DNA from: Kocuria sp.
GTDB taxonomy: Bacteria; Actinomycetota; Actinomycetes; Actinomycetales; Micrococcaceae
Length of the DNA: 64,000 nt
NCBI RefSeq assembly: GCF_030538595.1
Contig: NZ_JAUNTS010000007.1
Coordinates: forward strand, 62,001 to 126,000
Reading direction: 5' to 3'
Positions within the stretch are counted from its first letter, which is position 1. The number at the start of each line of letters is the position of its first letter. Positions 44,095 through 52,679 of this stretch are shown here, piece after piece. Under the pieces are notes generated by a model. That model worked only from the letters and a program-made list of their open reading frames with translations, had not been told where the DNA came from and ran no database searches. The position numbers and the translations under genes are program-made.

Positions 44095-46461
44095 TCAGGA
44101 TTGTGATTCGTGAGTTGCCGTGTGCCACGGTTTGGCGGGGGCCTCCGAGTCCACGGTTAGGGGTTGCTCGGGAGCTTGGGCGCCGCGGTGGGACCGGTCG
44201 GTTGAACCCAATGCCTGGTTCATGACCTGAGCCAGGGAGGCCACTCGCGCAGAGCGCTGCAGGGCTTCCACCAGAACCACCTTGCCGGAGTCATCCGCCA
44301 ACGGAATCTGCCAGTTGGGGTACTCGTCCGAGGTCCCCGGCTGATTCTGCACTCGCTTTTCTCCCACGGCATCCACCAGCTGCACACAATGCAACAACGA
44401 CGGCGCCTGGGCCAGGTACCGGTACAGCCCTTCGATTTTTTCCTGGTCGCTGAGCTCCTCCAGGGGACGTCCCGAGGGAAGATCACCGGATTCGGCTGCC
44501 GCCTCCAGGTACATGCTCACCTGCCGCTGAGCTTCTGCCCGCTCCACCTCCACCGGGCGCTCCAAAACACCCAGGTCAGCCCGCAGATCCACCTGAATGC
44601 CCTCCAGGAAACCGGCAGTCGGTGGAAGATCGTGCGTGCCCACGGAGGCAAATGCCTCCACGCGGTAGGTGCTCGGATCCTTGGGCGCGCCATCTTCCTG
44701 TTCAAACCACAGAACGGAGGTGCCCAGCACCCCGCGTTCGGACAGGAACTCTCGGGCGGATGGTTCCACGGTGCCCAGGTCCTCACCCACCACCACCACA
44801 CCGGCGCGTTGGGCCTCCAACGCCAGGATGCCAACCATCGCCTCATGGTCGTAGTACACGTAGGCGCCGTCGGAAGCCTTGTTGCCTTCTGGAATCCACC
44901 ACAGACGGAACAACCCGATCACGTGATCCACGCGAATGCCGCCGGCGTGGCGGAAGATGGTCCGCAGCATTTCCCGCCACGGCTTGTAGCCGGCCTGGGC
45001 CAGTTTTTGCGGGTGCCAGGGCGGCTGGGACCAGTTCTGTCCCTGCTGGTTGTACATGTCCGCCGGTGCCCCCACGGAGACCCCGTGGGCCAGGACGTCA
45101 TGGAGCGTCCAGGCATCGGCACCGTCCTTGGTGACGCCAACGGCCAAATCGTGCATGACGCCGATTTCCATTCCGGCTGACTGAGCTGCGCGTTGGGCCG
45201 CCCCCAGCTGGTTGTCCAGCAACCACTGGAGCCACACAAAAAAATTCACGCGGTCTTTGAGTCGTTCCCGAGCCTCGGCAGCATATGGCCCATCCGGTGT
45301 GGCAGCCTCCGTGGCCCACAGTTCGTGCTCAACGCCCAGTTCCTCCCGCAGCGCGCACCACAACGCAAAGTCCTGCAGGTGCGTACCGCCGTCGCGGACA
45401 AATTTCTCCAGCTGCTGTTGGCGCTGCGGTGAGCGGCGAACGGTGTAGAGCAGTTCCAGGCTCTTTAGTTTGGCGGCGTAAATGCCATCCCGGTCAATGT
45501 GGTCCGCATCCAGCACTTTGCGACGTTCAAGGGCAGCCAACGTGGACACCACTTCCAGATCACTGGGGCGCAGGTAGGCGTATTCACGTACATCGGCTAC
45601 ACGCAGATACAGCGGGTTGAAGAACCGGCGTGTGGTGGGCAGGTACGGGGAAGGCTCAATGGGCGGCACGGGTTCGGAGGCATGCAACGGGTTGACCAGG
45701 ATGTAGTCCGCTCCCTGCTGCCCACCGATCGCAGCCAGGGCGGCAAGGTCGTTGATGTCGCCCACTCCCCAGGAGCGGTTGGAGGCCACGGAGTAGAGCT
45801 GCACGGCCCATCCCCATCGACGCCGCCCCTCCAGCCGGTCCGTTGTCCGCAGTCGTGCCGGGGTCACCGCAACTTCGGTGCTGTACTGGTCGCCGTCAAC
45901 CACGGCACGCAGCGTGTACCACTCCGGAGCCAGGTCAGTGGGCAGGTCTAAAAACACCCGGTGCACTGCCGCACCATTGACCTGCCGGGTTTCAGCCGGA
46001 GTGTCCGAATGCGACAGGGCAACGACTTGGTCCCCCACCAGAATCTCCACCGTGGGCTGGGGCATGGCCTCGTCAGGCTCTGTCATGGCCGCGTCAGGCT
46101 CCGATTCCTGCACCGGGATGTGCAGCGCAACCGTGGTGGGTTCACCCTCCGTGGTCACCACCACGGGTGGGAGGACCCCTTGCCAGGATTCGTCCTGCTT
46201 GGCCGCCAGCGATGCCTGCGCGGTGTCCTCGTCCGTCAGGTCCGCCCCCAGTGCGCTCAGCACGGCTTCCAAGGTGGCCTGCGGAACGGTGACCTCACCG
46301 CCATCGAACCCGTCATAGCGGGTGCGTACACCGTAAGCGGCGGCCAATTCGGTCAGCGAGTCGCCACTCACCTGCCCGGCGCCGACACCGTCCTGGGTGC
46401 TGGCACTTCCCGTGCTCTGGGGATCTGAGGGAGTCGGCGATGCTGAGGCGGAAGACTGCAT
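44095..46461 (-). CDS. malQ: 4-alpha-glucanotransferase
   Basis: MalQ (amylomaltase, GH77) disproportionates maltodextrins by transferring alpha-1,4-glucan chains. The 788-residue protein has an N-terminal extension of about 210 residues (beta-rich, seen in actinobacterial and plant-like forms) before the barrel. Catalytic segments: GIRVDHVIGLFRLWWIPEG (nucleophile Asp), VVGEDLGTVEPSAREFL (acid/base Glu) and SVGTHDLPPTAGF (third Asp). GVGDINDLAALA and YNQQGQNWSQPPW line the sugar groove. ATG 46461 is used. It is divergent from the HAD phosphatase gene, with 114 bp between the starts. Confidence 0.96.
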   Translation of the reverse strand: MQSSASASPTPSDPQSTGSASTQDGVGAGQVSGDSLTELAAAYGVRTRYDGFDGGEVTVPQATLEAVLSALGADLTDEDTAQASLAAKQDESWQGVLPPVVVTTEGEPTTVALHIPVQESEPDAAMTEPDEAMPQPTVEILVGDQVVALSHSDTPAETRQVNGAAVHRVFLDLPTDLAPEWYTLRAVVDGDQYSTEVAVTPARLRTTDRLEGRRRWGWAVQLYSVASNRSWGVGDINDLAALAAIGGQQGADYILVNPLHASEPVPPIEPSPYLPTTRRFFNPLYLRVADVREYAYLRPSDLEVVSTLAALERRKVLDADHIDRDGIYAAKLKSLELLYTVRRSPQRQQQLEKFVRDGGTHLQDFALWCALREELGVEHELWATEAATPDGPYAAEARERLKDRVNFFVWLQWLLDNQLGAAQRAAQSAGMEIGVMHDLAVGVTKDGADAWTLHDVLAHGVSVGAPADMYNQQGQNWSQPPWHPQKLAQAGYKPWREMLRTIFRHAGGIRVDHVIGLFRLWWIPEGNKASDGAYVYYDHEAMVGILALEAQRAGVVVVGEDLGTVEPSAREFLSERGVLGTSVLWFEQEDGAPKDPSTYRVEAFASVGTHDLPPTAGFLEGIQVDLRADLGVLERPVEVERAEAQRQVSMYLEAAAESGDLPSGRPLEELSDQEKIEGLYRYLAQAPSLLHCVQLVDAVGEKRVQNQPGTSDEYPNWQIPLADDSGKVVLVEALQRSARVASLAQVMNQALGSTDRSHRGAQAPEQPLTVDSEAPAKPWHTATHESQS

Positions 46462-46575
46462 GGCTCCATGCTAACGAGGCCGCGGGCCGCAGCAGCCACC
46501 GGCACCTGCGCCCAATGCACTCACCGGGGCCGCGAGCGCTCTGACAGCACACCTGGCTTCAGGCATGCTGGGGGC

Positions 46576-47298
46576 ATGGAATCCACTGCTGCCCCCGCCC
46601 CACGCCCGTTGTACCCAGAACTTGTGCCCGCTGCGGTGGTTTTTGACTGCGACGGCGTTCTTCTGGACACCGAATCCGCGTGGGCAGAAGTTCAGGCGGA
46701 GATTTTCCGCCGCCACGGCCTGCCTTACAGTTCCCAGGACCAACGGCGCCTGATGGGCTGGTCCGCCGCAGATGTTGCCCAGGAGGTTGCCCGTCTGGTG
46801 GCTGAAGGACCCGGGTCTGTGCAGCCCACCGCACAGCAGAAGCCCACTGCACAGCAGATTCGTGCTGATGTCTTGGAGGTTGAGGCTGAAATCCTCACCG
46901 GCCGCATGCCACCCATCCCGGGGGCGCTGGCGCTGGTCCAGCGGATTTCACGCGCTGTCCCCACCGCCGTGGCCTCCAACTCAACGGCAAAGATTTTGCA
47001 CACCAAAATGACCGCCACAGGCATTGCCGATCATGTTCACACGTGGGTGTCTTCGGACGACGTCGAAAACGCCAAACCCGCCGCGGACATGTACGTGGAG
47101 GCTGCCCGCAGGCTGGGAGTGGCACCCGAACAGTGTTTGGCCGTGGAGGACTCCCCCGCAGGCGCCACAGCAGCCAACCGGGCAGGGATGCGAGTGATCG
47201 GGCTCAGCCACGACGGCGAACCGGTCCCGGCGTCCTGGACCATCAGCAGCCTGGAGCAACCGGAGTTCATGGAGCTTGTGGAGTCCTGGGGCTGGTGA
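46576..47298 (+). CDS. HAD-superfamily hydrolase, beta-phosphoglucomutase-like
   Basis: The 240-residue protein starts at ATG 46576 (GGGGGC just upstream). Motif I VVFDCDGVLLDTESAW holds the nucleophile Asp and the acid Asp; motif II is the VASNST strand; motif III Lys is in NAKPAADMYVEA; motif IV is CLAVEDSPAGATAAN. The helical cap of the subfamily I phosphosugar type lies at about 35-95. Such enzymes dephosphorylate or isomerise small sugar phosphates. The divergent malQ neighbour hints at sugar metabolism, but the true substrate is unknown. Confidence 0.88.
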   Translation: MESTAAPAPRPLYPELVPAAVVFDCDGVLLDTESAWAEVQAEIFRRHGLPYSSQDQRRLMGWSAADVAQEVARLVAEGPGSVQPTAQQKPTAQQIRADVLEVEAEILTGRMPPIPGALALVQRISRAVPTAVASNSTAKILHTKMTATGIADHVHTWVSSDDVENAKPAADMYVEAARRLGVAPEQCLAVEDSPAGATAANRAGMRVIGLSHDGEPVPASWTISSLEQPEFMELVESWGW

Positions 47299-47327
47299 CC
47301 AGTGGGCGGGTGAAAGCGGTTGCCCGC

Positions 47328-48176
47328 TCAGCGGTTCCAGAGGCCGTATGTCTTGGCCAAGTCGGAGACCTTACGGGCGCGGGCCAAGCGCGGCAAGTAG
47401 CTGCCGTCCATGGTGCCATTGTCCCCGGTCTCGAACTTTTGGATCAGCTCCCGAGCCCAGGCGATTTCCTGTTCGGACGGCGCCAACCCAACGTTGATGC
47501 CGTCGGTTTGATGGGGGTCCAGCGTCAGCTTGCCCGTCATGCCCATGGACTGGGTGACTCCACAAGCCTTCGCCAGATCATCCCCGTGTGCCCCCACGCT
47601 GGGACCGTCAATGGGCCCGGGCAGCAGGCCCACGCGGGAAGCCACCACCAGCACCGACCGTGCATAGGCCAGGGCCATGGGGTCATCCGAGGCACCGGTG
47701 TCACGGCGGAAGTCACCCACCCCAAAAGCCAGCCGGAACACACCGGGGGCCCGGGCGATGTCGTTGGCGTTCACCAGACCCACGGCAGATTCAATCAGTG
47801 CAATCACGGGTGTTCCCGCGGGCATCATCATGGCGGTGCGGGTGATGTGATCGGGATGCTCCGTTTTGGCCAGCATCAAACCGCGTAGGTTCTTGGCTTC
47901 GGCCAGAGCCTCCAGATCGTCACGCCAGTGTTCGGAGGTGATGTCATTGATGCGAACCCAGGCACCGGCGCCGTCGTTGAGCGCATCCACCACCGCCGCA
48001 CGCCCCTGCGCTTTCTGCTCCTCCGGCAAACCGTCCTCGATGTCAAAGATGACCGAGTCGGCTTCGGATGCCAGTGCGTCAGGAAAAGTGGATGGGTCAG
48101 AGGCCCCCACCAGCAAAACCGAGCGGGACAGGCGAGCGGGCAGCGCGGCGGCGCGTTGATTGCGGAACGGGCTCAC
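47328..48176 (-). CDS. CitE-like HpcH/HpaI aldolase/citrate lyase family protein
   Basis: The protein has 282 residues from GTG 48176, placed by AGAAGGAATCCC immediately before it; the frame is open upstream without a start supported by a ribosome-binding site. The barrel motifs are present: LSRSVLLVGASDPSTFPDAL, SVIFDIEDGLPEEQKAQGR (metal/phosphate-binding DIEDG), WVRINDITSEHW and TPVIALIESAVGLVNAN (metal Glu). This is the CitE/malyl-CoA lyase-like group, which cleaves CoA or free hydroxyacid adducts. No citC, D, F or G genes are nearby, so a citrate lyase complex is unlikely; a malyl- or citramalyl-CoA lyase role is possible. Confidence 0.85.
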   Translation of the reverse strand: MSPFRNQRAAALPARLSRSVLLVGASDPSTFPDALASEADSVIFDIEDGLPEEQKAQGRAAVVDALNDGAGAWVRINDITSEHWRDDLEALAEAKNLRGLMLAKTEHPDHITRTAMMMPAGTPVIALIESAVGLVNANDIARAPGVFRLAFGVGDFRRDTGASDDPMALAYARSVLVVASRVGLLPGPIDGPSVGAHGDDLAKACGVTQSMGMTGKLTLDPHQTDGINVGLAPSEQEIAWARELIQKFETGDNGTMDGSYLPRLARARKVSDLAKTYGLWNR

Positions 48177-48294
48177 GGGATTCCTTCTGGTGGTGGGGCG
48201 GGGACTGGTGCTCCCATGATACGGGTGGGCGTACCCATGACGGGTGCATCCACCCGCCCGCCAGAGCACCAACAGCGCCTCACTCACACCGGAC

Positions 48295-49401
48295 TCACAC
48301 CGGCAGCGGGGTGTGCCGTTGATCCACCCGTTCGCCCTCCGGAACAGGGCCGGGGGCCGTTCCTGCGCCGAACGGTTCACCACCCAAAGATTCCCGCCCG
48401 TGGGACTGCAACCAGTTCTGCAGATCCGGGCCCACGGGCACAATCTGGGTGGGGTTGATGTCCGTGTGCACCACGTAGTAGTGCTCCTTGATCTGCTGAA
48501 AGTCCACGGTGTCGCCAAATCCTGGGGTGGTGAAGAGGTCACGGGCGTACCCCCACAGATTGGGCATTTCGGTGAGCTTGTTGCGGGAGCACTTGAAATG
48601 CCCGTGATACACGGGGTCAAAGCGAACCAGCGTGGTGAACAACCGGACATCAGCTTCCGTGATGTGATCACCCATCAGGTAGCGGCGGTCTGCCAGCCGT
48701 TCCTCCAGCCAGTCCATGGCCACCCACAGGCGGTCATAGGCCTGGTCATAGGCTTCCTGCGAACCGGCAAAACCACACCGGTACACACCGTTGTTGATCT
48801 CCGTGTAGATGCGCTTCATGACGGCGCGCATCTCATCTTCCAGCTCTGCGGGCCACAGATCAGGGGCACCAGTGCGGTGGAAGGCGCTCCACTCCTTGGC
48901 AAAATCCTCTGTGATCTGCGGGAAGTTGTTGGTCACCGCCTGACCACTTTCAATCTCCACCACGGCCGGAACCGTGATCCCCCGTGGATAGTCGGGGAAG
49001 CGCGCAAAGTAGGCCTCCTGCAAACGCTCGATTCCCAGCACCGGGTCTTTGCCGTCAGCATCCAGTTGAAAATCCCAGGACCGGGCGTCATGGGTGGGTC
49101 CGGGCAACCCCACGGAGATGGCATCTTCCAGCCCCAAGAGGCGGCGCACAATCAGGGTGCGGTTGGCCCACGGACAGGCCCGTGCCGCCACCAGCCGATA
49201 CCGCCCGGCCTCAACCGGCCACGCCCGTGCACCTTCAGGGATTGTGGCTGTGGCTGGGTCAGCCACAATGCGGTCCTCAATGTAGTTGGTGTCACGGTCA
49301 TAGGACTCACCTGCGTGAACGTAAGCACCTTGGGTGCTGTGCTGCGGGCCGGCATCCTGCTGGTCCGGCTGCTTCTGGGGGTCGGTGCTGTCCTGGCTCA
49401 C
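48295..49401 (-). CDS. Glutathione S-transferase family, glutathionyl-hydroquinone-reductase type
   Basis: The 368-residue protein matches the YqjG/EcmB (xi-class GST) family that reduces thiol-conjugated hydroquinones. The catalytic Cys is Cys76 in ARACPWANRTL, followed by GLPGPTHDARSWDF. TVPAVVEIESGQAVTNNFPQI ends the thioredoxin fold, and RRYLMGDHITEADVRLFTTL with FDPVYHGHFKCSRN lies in the helical domain. GTG 49401 is preceded by GAGAGGACATC. Actinobacteria lack glutathione and use mycothiol, so the real cosubstrate may be mycothiol. It lies about 2.1 kb (two genes) from catA; a role against quinones made from catechol is possible but unproven. Confidence 0.9.
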   Translation of the reverse strand: MSQDSTDPQKQPDQQDAGPQHSTQGAYVHAGESYDRDTNYIEDRIVADPATATIPEGARAWPVEAGRYRLVAARACPWANRTLIVRRLLGLEDAISVGLPGPTHDARSWDFQLDADGKDPVLGIERLQEAYFARFPDYPRGITVPAVVEIESGQAVTNNFPQITEDFAKEWSAFHRTGAPDLWPAELEDEMRAVMKRIYTEINNGVYRCGFAGSQEAYDQAYDRLWVAMDWLEERLADRRYLMGDHITEADVRLFTTLVRFDPVYHGHFKCSRNKLTEMPNLWGYARDLFTTPGFGDTVDFQQIKEHYYVVHTDINPTQIVPVGPDLQNWLQSHGRESLGGEPFGAGTAPGPVPEGERVDQRHTPLPV

Positions 49402-49587
49402 GATGTCCTCTCGGGGTTCGCCTCAGTGGTCTCCACCTTCACATTTGATGATACGTCACCAAAATTGCCCCGGTCGAGGGTTCTCACTCACGGAACTGCA
49501 ACGATCAGCCAACACCCCGCAGGCCCGAGCAGTACCCTGATCACACCGGCTCATTCAGCGGTAGGCACTCGCCTCAGGAGAAATCTC

Positions 49588-50316
49588 ATGACCCCCAGCC
49601 AGCATCCACCGGAGCAACCGCAGGATTCCCCGCTGCCCCAGTGGGGTCGCATGCGCCCAGTCGGCCACGCTGCGGCCAATCCCGCTGCCGCCGCTGATGC
49701 CACCAAACAGACACCGCAACCATCCGCGCAGACAGTTGCGGCCCGGCGTCGTGCAGTGCGAGGGCTGTCACTGGCGCTGATCATGTTGGGAACACTTCTA
49801 GGTTTTGGGTTGGCGGCGTTGGGCCGACCATGGATGGGTGCCATTGGGTTGCTACCCGTGTTGACCGGGCTGGCCGGGTACGCGGCAGTTCACTGGGGCG
49901 TCCACGCCGCCTTGCGACCACCGCACGTGGCACCGTCACGGCCGGGGCGCAGCTGGTGGTGGCTGCCCGCCACCTTCGGCATCTTGGGGCTGGCCGCCGT
50001 GGGGGCGGCTTTCGGCACGGATGCGGCAACTCCGGAAACCGGCAGCCCGTGGACCGTGGTGTGGCTGGTGACGGCCGCCACCTTGCTCACCGCCGCCGGG
50101 CTGGGATGCGGCCTGGTGGCGGTCTCTCGTCTGACAGTGGACGATGACGACGACGCCCCCTTGCGCAAAGTCGACTGGGATCACGAATACCCGCAGCGCT
50201 ATCCCAATCAGCCCCGACAGCCGCGTCCGCTGTACGACTCGTCGTGGATCACGGGGCAGTCCGGGTCGTCACACTCCCACACACAACCGCCGCAGAATGA
50301 TCCTGACCAGAACTGA
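49588..50316 (+). CDS. Hypothetical membrane protein, four helices
   Basis: I do not recognise this protein. From ATG 49588 (CAGGAG 8 bp upstream) it has 242 residues. The first 60 are disordered (Gln/Pro/Ala-rich). Helices are at about 66-84, 87-106, 128-148 and 158-180. The C-terminal 60 residues start with a run of Asp (TVDDDDDAPLRK), then a Pro/Gln/Arg-rich soluble tail. Such layouts are common among Micrococcaceae hypothetical proteins. It is divergent from the GST gene, with 186 bp of shared upstream DNA. Confidence 0.7.
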   Translation: MTPSQHPPEQPQDSPLPQWGRMRPVGHAAANPAAAADATKQTPQPSAQTVAARRRAVRGLSLALIMLGTLLGFGLAALGRPWMGAIGLLPVLTGLAGYAAVHWGVHAALRPPHVAPSRPGRSWWWLPATFGILGLAAVGAAFGTDAATPETGSPWTVVWLVTAATLLTAAGLGCGLVAVSRLTVDDDDDAPLRKVDWDHEYPQRYPNQPRQPRPLYDSSWITGQSGSSHSHTQPPQNDPDQN

Positions 50317-50439
50317 TGTGCAATTCTGGTGCAGCCTGCACCCCACCGGGCCATGGGCCGTCCGCGCAGCACTTTCCCGCGATCAGCACCCTCAGCCCTT
50401 GCACACAGCCGAGACCCCGGCCACTGAAAGTGATTGCCC

Positions 50440-50979
50440 ATGCACCCCGTGGAACACACCTCCATCACCCGGCAACAGCCGCAGACCGACCACTCAGCGG
50501 CCACCGAACACCCCCAAGAACCGCACTGGCTCACGGCTGCGGAGCAGCGCACGTGGCGCAGTTTTCTTTTTGGCTCCCGCGCCATGCTGCGCGCCATTGA
50601 CAAGCAACTGACCCGCGACAGCAACCTCTCCGGTGCTGAATATGACGTTCTGGTCCCACTGTCCGAATCCCCCAGCGGCGTACTGCGCTCGCGTGACCTG
50701 CTGGAGTTCCTGGGGTGGGAACGCAGTCGCCTGTCGCACCTTCTGGTGCGCATGGATCGCCGCAGTCTGATCCAGCGCAAACCGTGCGACGACGACGCCC
50801 GCGGCCTGGATGTTTCCATCACACCCCAGGGGCGCCGAGCCATCGAGGCTGCCGCCCCGGCTCATCTGGCCATGGTTCGCGCGGTGCTCATGGATGAGCT
50901 GACAGAGGACGAAACACGCGCGATCAACAGCATTTACGACAAGCTCACGGCCAACCTCAGAGCACATGACCTGGGTTGA
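50440..50979 (+). CDS. MarR-family transcriptional regulator
   Basis: The 179-residue regulator is taken from ATG 50440; TTG 50434 in frame is an alternative. An N-terminal extension of about 40 Gln/Thr/Pro-rich residues precedes the winged helix domain: LTRDSNLSGAEYDVLVPLSE, LLEFLGWERSRLSHLLVRM (recognition helix) and the wing RKPCDDDARGLDVSITPQGR. MarR proteins sense small phenolics or oxidants, and the Cys in the wing could be redox-active. The nearest genes are a membrane protein upstream and, across 541 non-coding bp, catA. A link to aromatic catabolism is plausible but untested. Confidence 0.88.
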   Translation: MHPVEHTSITRQQPQTDHSAATEHPQEPHWLTAAEQRTWRSFLFGSRAMLRAIDKQLTRDSNLSGAEYDVLVPLSESPSGVLRSRDLLEFLGWERSRLSHLLVRMDRRSLIQRKPCDDDARGLDVSITPQGRRAIEAAAPAHLAMVRAVLMDELTEDETRAINSIYDKLTANLRAHDLG

Positions 50980-51007
50980 TGGCCGCTAGGCGTACCCGGA
51001 GGCGCCG

Positions 51008-51070
51008 AGTTCCCACCTGGCTGCGAGATCACCGCCCACAGCATGGGGACTCGGCGCATTTGTGGGAAGT
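51008..51070. repeat. 63-bp dispersed palindromic repeat, copy 2
   Basis: The unit begins AGTTCCCAC (51008-51016) and ends GTGGGAAGT (51062-51070), inverted with one mismatch. It is the same length as copy 1 at 42302-42364 and matches it at 48 of 63 positions. An inner hairpin, CGCCGAGTTCCC (51003-51014) with GGGGACTCGGCG (51045-51056), overlaps the left end. Confidence 0.7.
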
Positions 51071-51106
51071 CAGTCACGGGTTATAGGGGCTGACCCCACG
51101 AATAGG

Positions 51107-51143
51107 GACGGGCCCTGCCACTTGGGGAATGGCAGGGCCCGTC
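51107..51143 (+). terminator. Strong hairpin downstream of marR
   Basis: GACGGGCCCTGCCA (51107-51120) pairs perfectly with TGGCAGGGCCCGTC (51130-51143); loop 9 nt. It is followed by CAAACG rather than a U-tract. It lies about 130 bp past the marR stop, so the marR transcript may carry a long 3' region including the 63-bp repeat. Confidence 0.65.
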
Positions 51144-51466
51144 AAACGTCCATATCGGGGGAACAGGACGTCAACCACGCGCGGGAATCATCCGGTAGCA
51201 CATTGGGGATCGCTACCGGGCCGATACGCGCAGCAACTTCAATATAGGGGACAACCTGTCCCCACACAAGTGGTCGATTTATCATCGGTTTGGAAAAGCA
51301 CCGAGGTGGGCGGTGCCGCGCCCACCTGCGCAGAGACCAGAACGCCCCAAGTGGGAGCTTTTCACCCCGCAAATACACCCTGAGCAGCACATTTGCCGCC
51401 ACACCTCCTACATCTTTATTGATCTTCATATATCTGCACAGCGCCGAAAACCTGCGACAACAAATG

Positions 51467-51508
51467 ACAACTAGGTCCGCCACACCTGTGTGTGACGGAC
51501 CTAGTTGT
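51467..51508 (-). terminator. catA terminator
   Basis: Positions 51467-51485 pair with 51490-51508 (one mismatch, 4-nt loop), a 19-position stem beginning 13 bp past the catA stop. On the minus strand it is followed by CATTTGTTGT, a modest U-rich tract. Confidence 0.75.
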
Positions 51509-51520
51509 GACTACAAACAA

Positions 51521-52405
51521 TCAGCGGGATTCGCCTTCACGCGCCAAGACGTAGTCGTACACGGCTTCCTCACCCTCGCCGCCGTCGGTACGCGGTGTGG
51601 GGGCAAGCATGAGTTCGGGTTTGACTGCCGATGCAATGTCGTCCTCGTTGTGCGGATCACCCGGGAAGTACAGCTGCTGGGTCACCAGCTGATAGCCGGG
51701 AGCGTGCACCTTGATGTGAATGTGCGCCGGGCGCCACGCGTGCCATCCAGCTGCGGCAATGAGCTGACCACAGGCGCCGTCGGTGGGGATCTGGTAGGGC
51801 GCCGGGCGCATGGTGTTGATCTCAAAGTTGCCGTCCTGATCCGCCAGGACCACACCCCGGAAGAGCCACTTGGGCAGTTCGGGCGCGTACTGAGAGTAGA
51901 AGCCCAGTGCATCCGCGTGCCAGATTTCAATCACAGCATCCTTGATGGGCTCACCCGCGGTGTCTTTGAAGGAGCCCGTGAACTTCAAGGGGGTTCCGGA
52001 TTCGTCCTCACGCATTTCCAAAGTGGCCGGCGTGGACATCTCCGGCGCATTGGGGACGTAGTACGGACCTTCAATGGTGCCCACCGCTCCGGGGCGATCC
52101 ACGGAGTTGATGTCCTCGATGGTGTGCTCCAGCCAGACGTCCAGGAACAGGGGCCATTCACCGTCTGTGCCCACCTTGATCAGCCAGGCCTTCAGCGCGT
52201 TGTACTCGTCGTACGTCACGCTGTGCTTGACGGCCACGTCATTGATGGCCTGAATGACCTCACCCGCCAAGGCGGAAACCCGCTCCTGGGAGACCTCCAT
52301 CCCGTGCAACTTGCCGGATTCACTGAATCGCTGAGTGGCCAAGGTCCCGGCCTCAACGGCAGTGCCTTCATTCTCCTGCCGGGTATCGGTACTGGACTCG
52401 CTCAT
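51521..52405 (-). CDS. catA: Catechol 1,2-dioxygenase
   Basis: CatA cleaves catechol between its hydroxyls to cis,cis-muconate, using non-haem Fe(III). The 294-residue enzyme starts at ATG 52405 behind GGAGGAAGAC. The N-terminal helical dimer domain (about 35-105) leads to the intradiol signature segment IEIWHADALGFYSQYAPELP. Iron ligands are Tyr170, Tyr204 (PAPYQIPTDG), His228 and His230 (WRPAHIHIKVH), all present. It is transcribed away from benABCD, sharing a 274-bp regulatory region that contains a GTCAC/GTGAC dyad. This is the ring-opening step for benzoate-derived catechol. Confidence 0.96.
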   Translation of the reverse strand: MSESSTDTRQENEGTAVEAGTLATQRFSESGKLHGMEVSQERVSALAGEVIQAINDVAVKHSVTYDEYNALKAWLIKVGTDGEWPLFLDVWLEHTIEDINSVDRPGAVGTIEGPYYVPNAPEMSTPATLEMREDESGTPLKFTGSFKDTAGEPIKDAVIEIWHADALGFYSQYAPELPKWLFRGVVLADQDGNFEINTMRPAPYQIPTDGACGQLIAAAGWHAWRPAHIHIKVHAPGYQLVTQQLYFPGDPHNEDDIASAVKPELMLAPTPRTDGGEGEEAVYDYVLAREGESR

Positions 52406-52431
52406 GTCTTCCTCCGCGTGGTTGTCAGGTG

Positions 52432-52457
52432 AGGTCACTCTGGATCAATTGTGACCT
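52432..52457. promoter_or_regulatory. Inverted repeat in the catA-benA divergent region
   Basis: AGGTCAC (52432-52438) and GTGACCT (52451-52457) are perfect inverted halves separated by 12 bp, 27-52 bp upstream of the catA start. A LAL/LuxR (probable BenR) or the LysR protein encoded nearby could bind here. The rest of the 274-bp region is relatively AT-rich around 52497-52545, but no clear consensus promoter could be fixed for benA. Confidence 0.5.
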
Positions 52458-52679
52458 GAACTACATCGAGGCTACGGCGCAGATTCCCCCTCAGACAAAT
52501 ATCAATCAACGGTGATTTATGCACTAATCCACAATTTCCAACCCCCTTGGTACCCACTAGGTATTCACCTGATGTGCCGGGCATCACAGCCTTCCAGACT
52601 GTTCTCTCAACGGGCAACGATCCATGACCGAGCGACCTCGGCGCGGATACCAGCCACACATCTGGAACAAGGGGCAGAG

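Larger units (their letters stand above)
50980..51520. other. Hairpin-rich non-coding stretch between marR and catA
   Basis: No convincing gene is visible in these 541 bp. The stretch contains the second 63-bp palindromic repeat (51008-51070), the marR terminator (51107-51143), an 8-bp stem (51192-51199 with 51212-51219), a 7-bp stem (51247-51253 with 51257-51263), a 9-bp stem (51304-51312 with 51319-51327), and the catA terminator (51467-51508). The segment around 51405-51440 is clearly more AT-rich than its surroundings. It may hold a structured RNA or a remnant of transferred DNA. Confidence 0.55.

Noticed and set aside
47301-47328. Terminator between the HAD and CitE-like genes
   Set aside because: Only a 7-bp stem with a wobble pair and a 14-nt loop, overlapping a stop codon; too weak to list.
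49588-50316. Much longer upstream extension of this membrane protein (open from 48244)
   Set aside because: The upstream frame is antisense to the GST-family gene; ATG 49588 has a proper AGGAG site.
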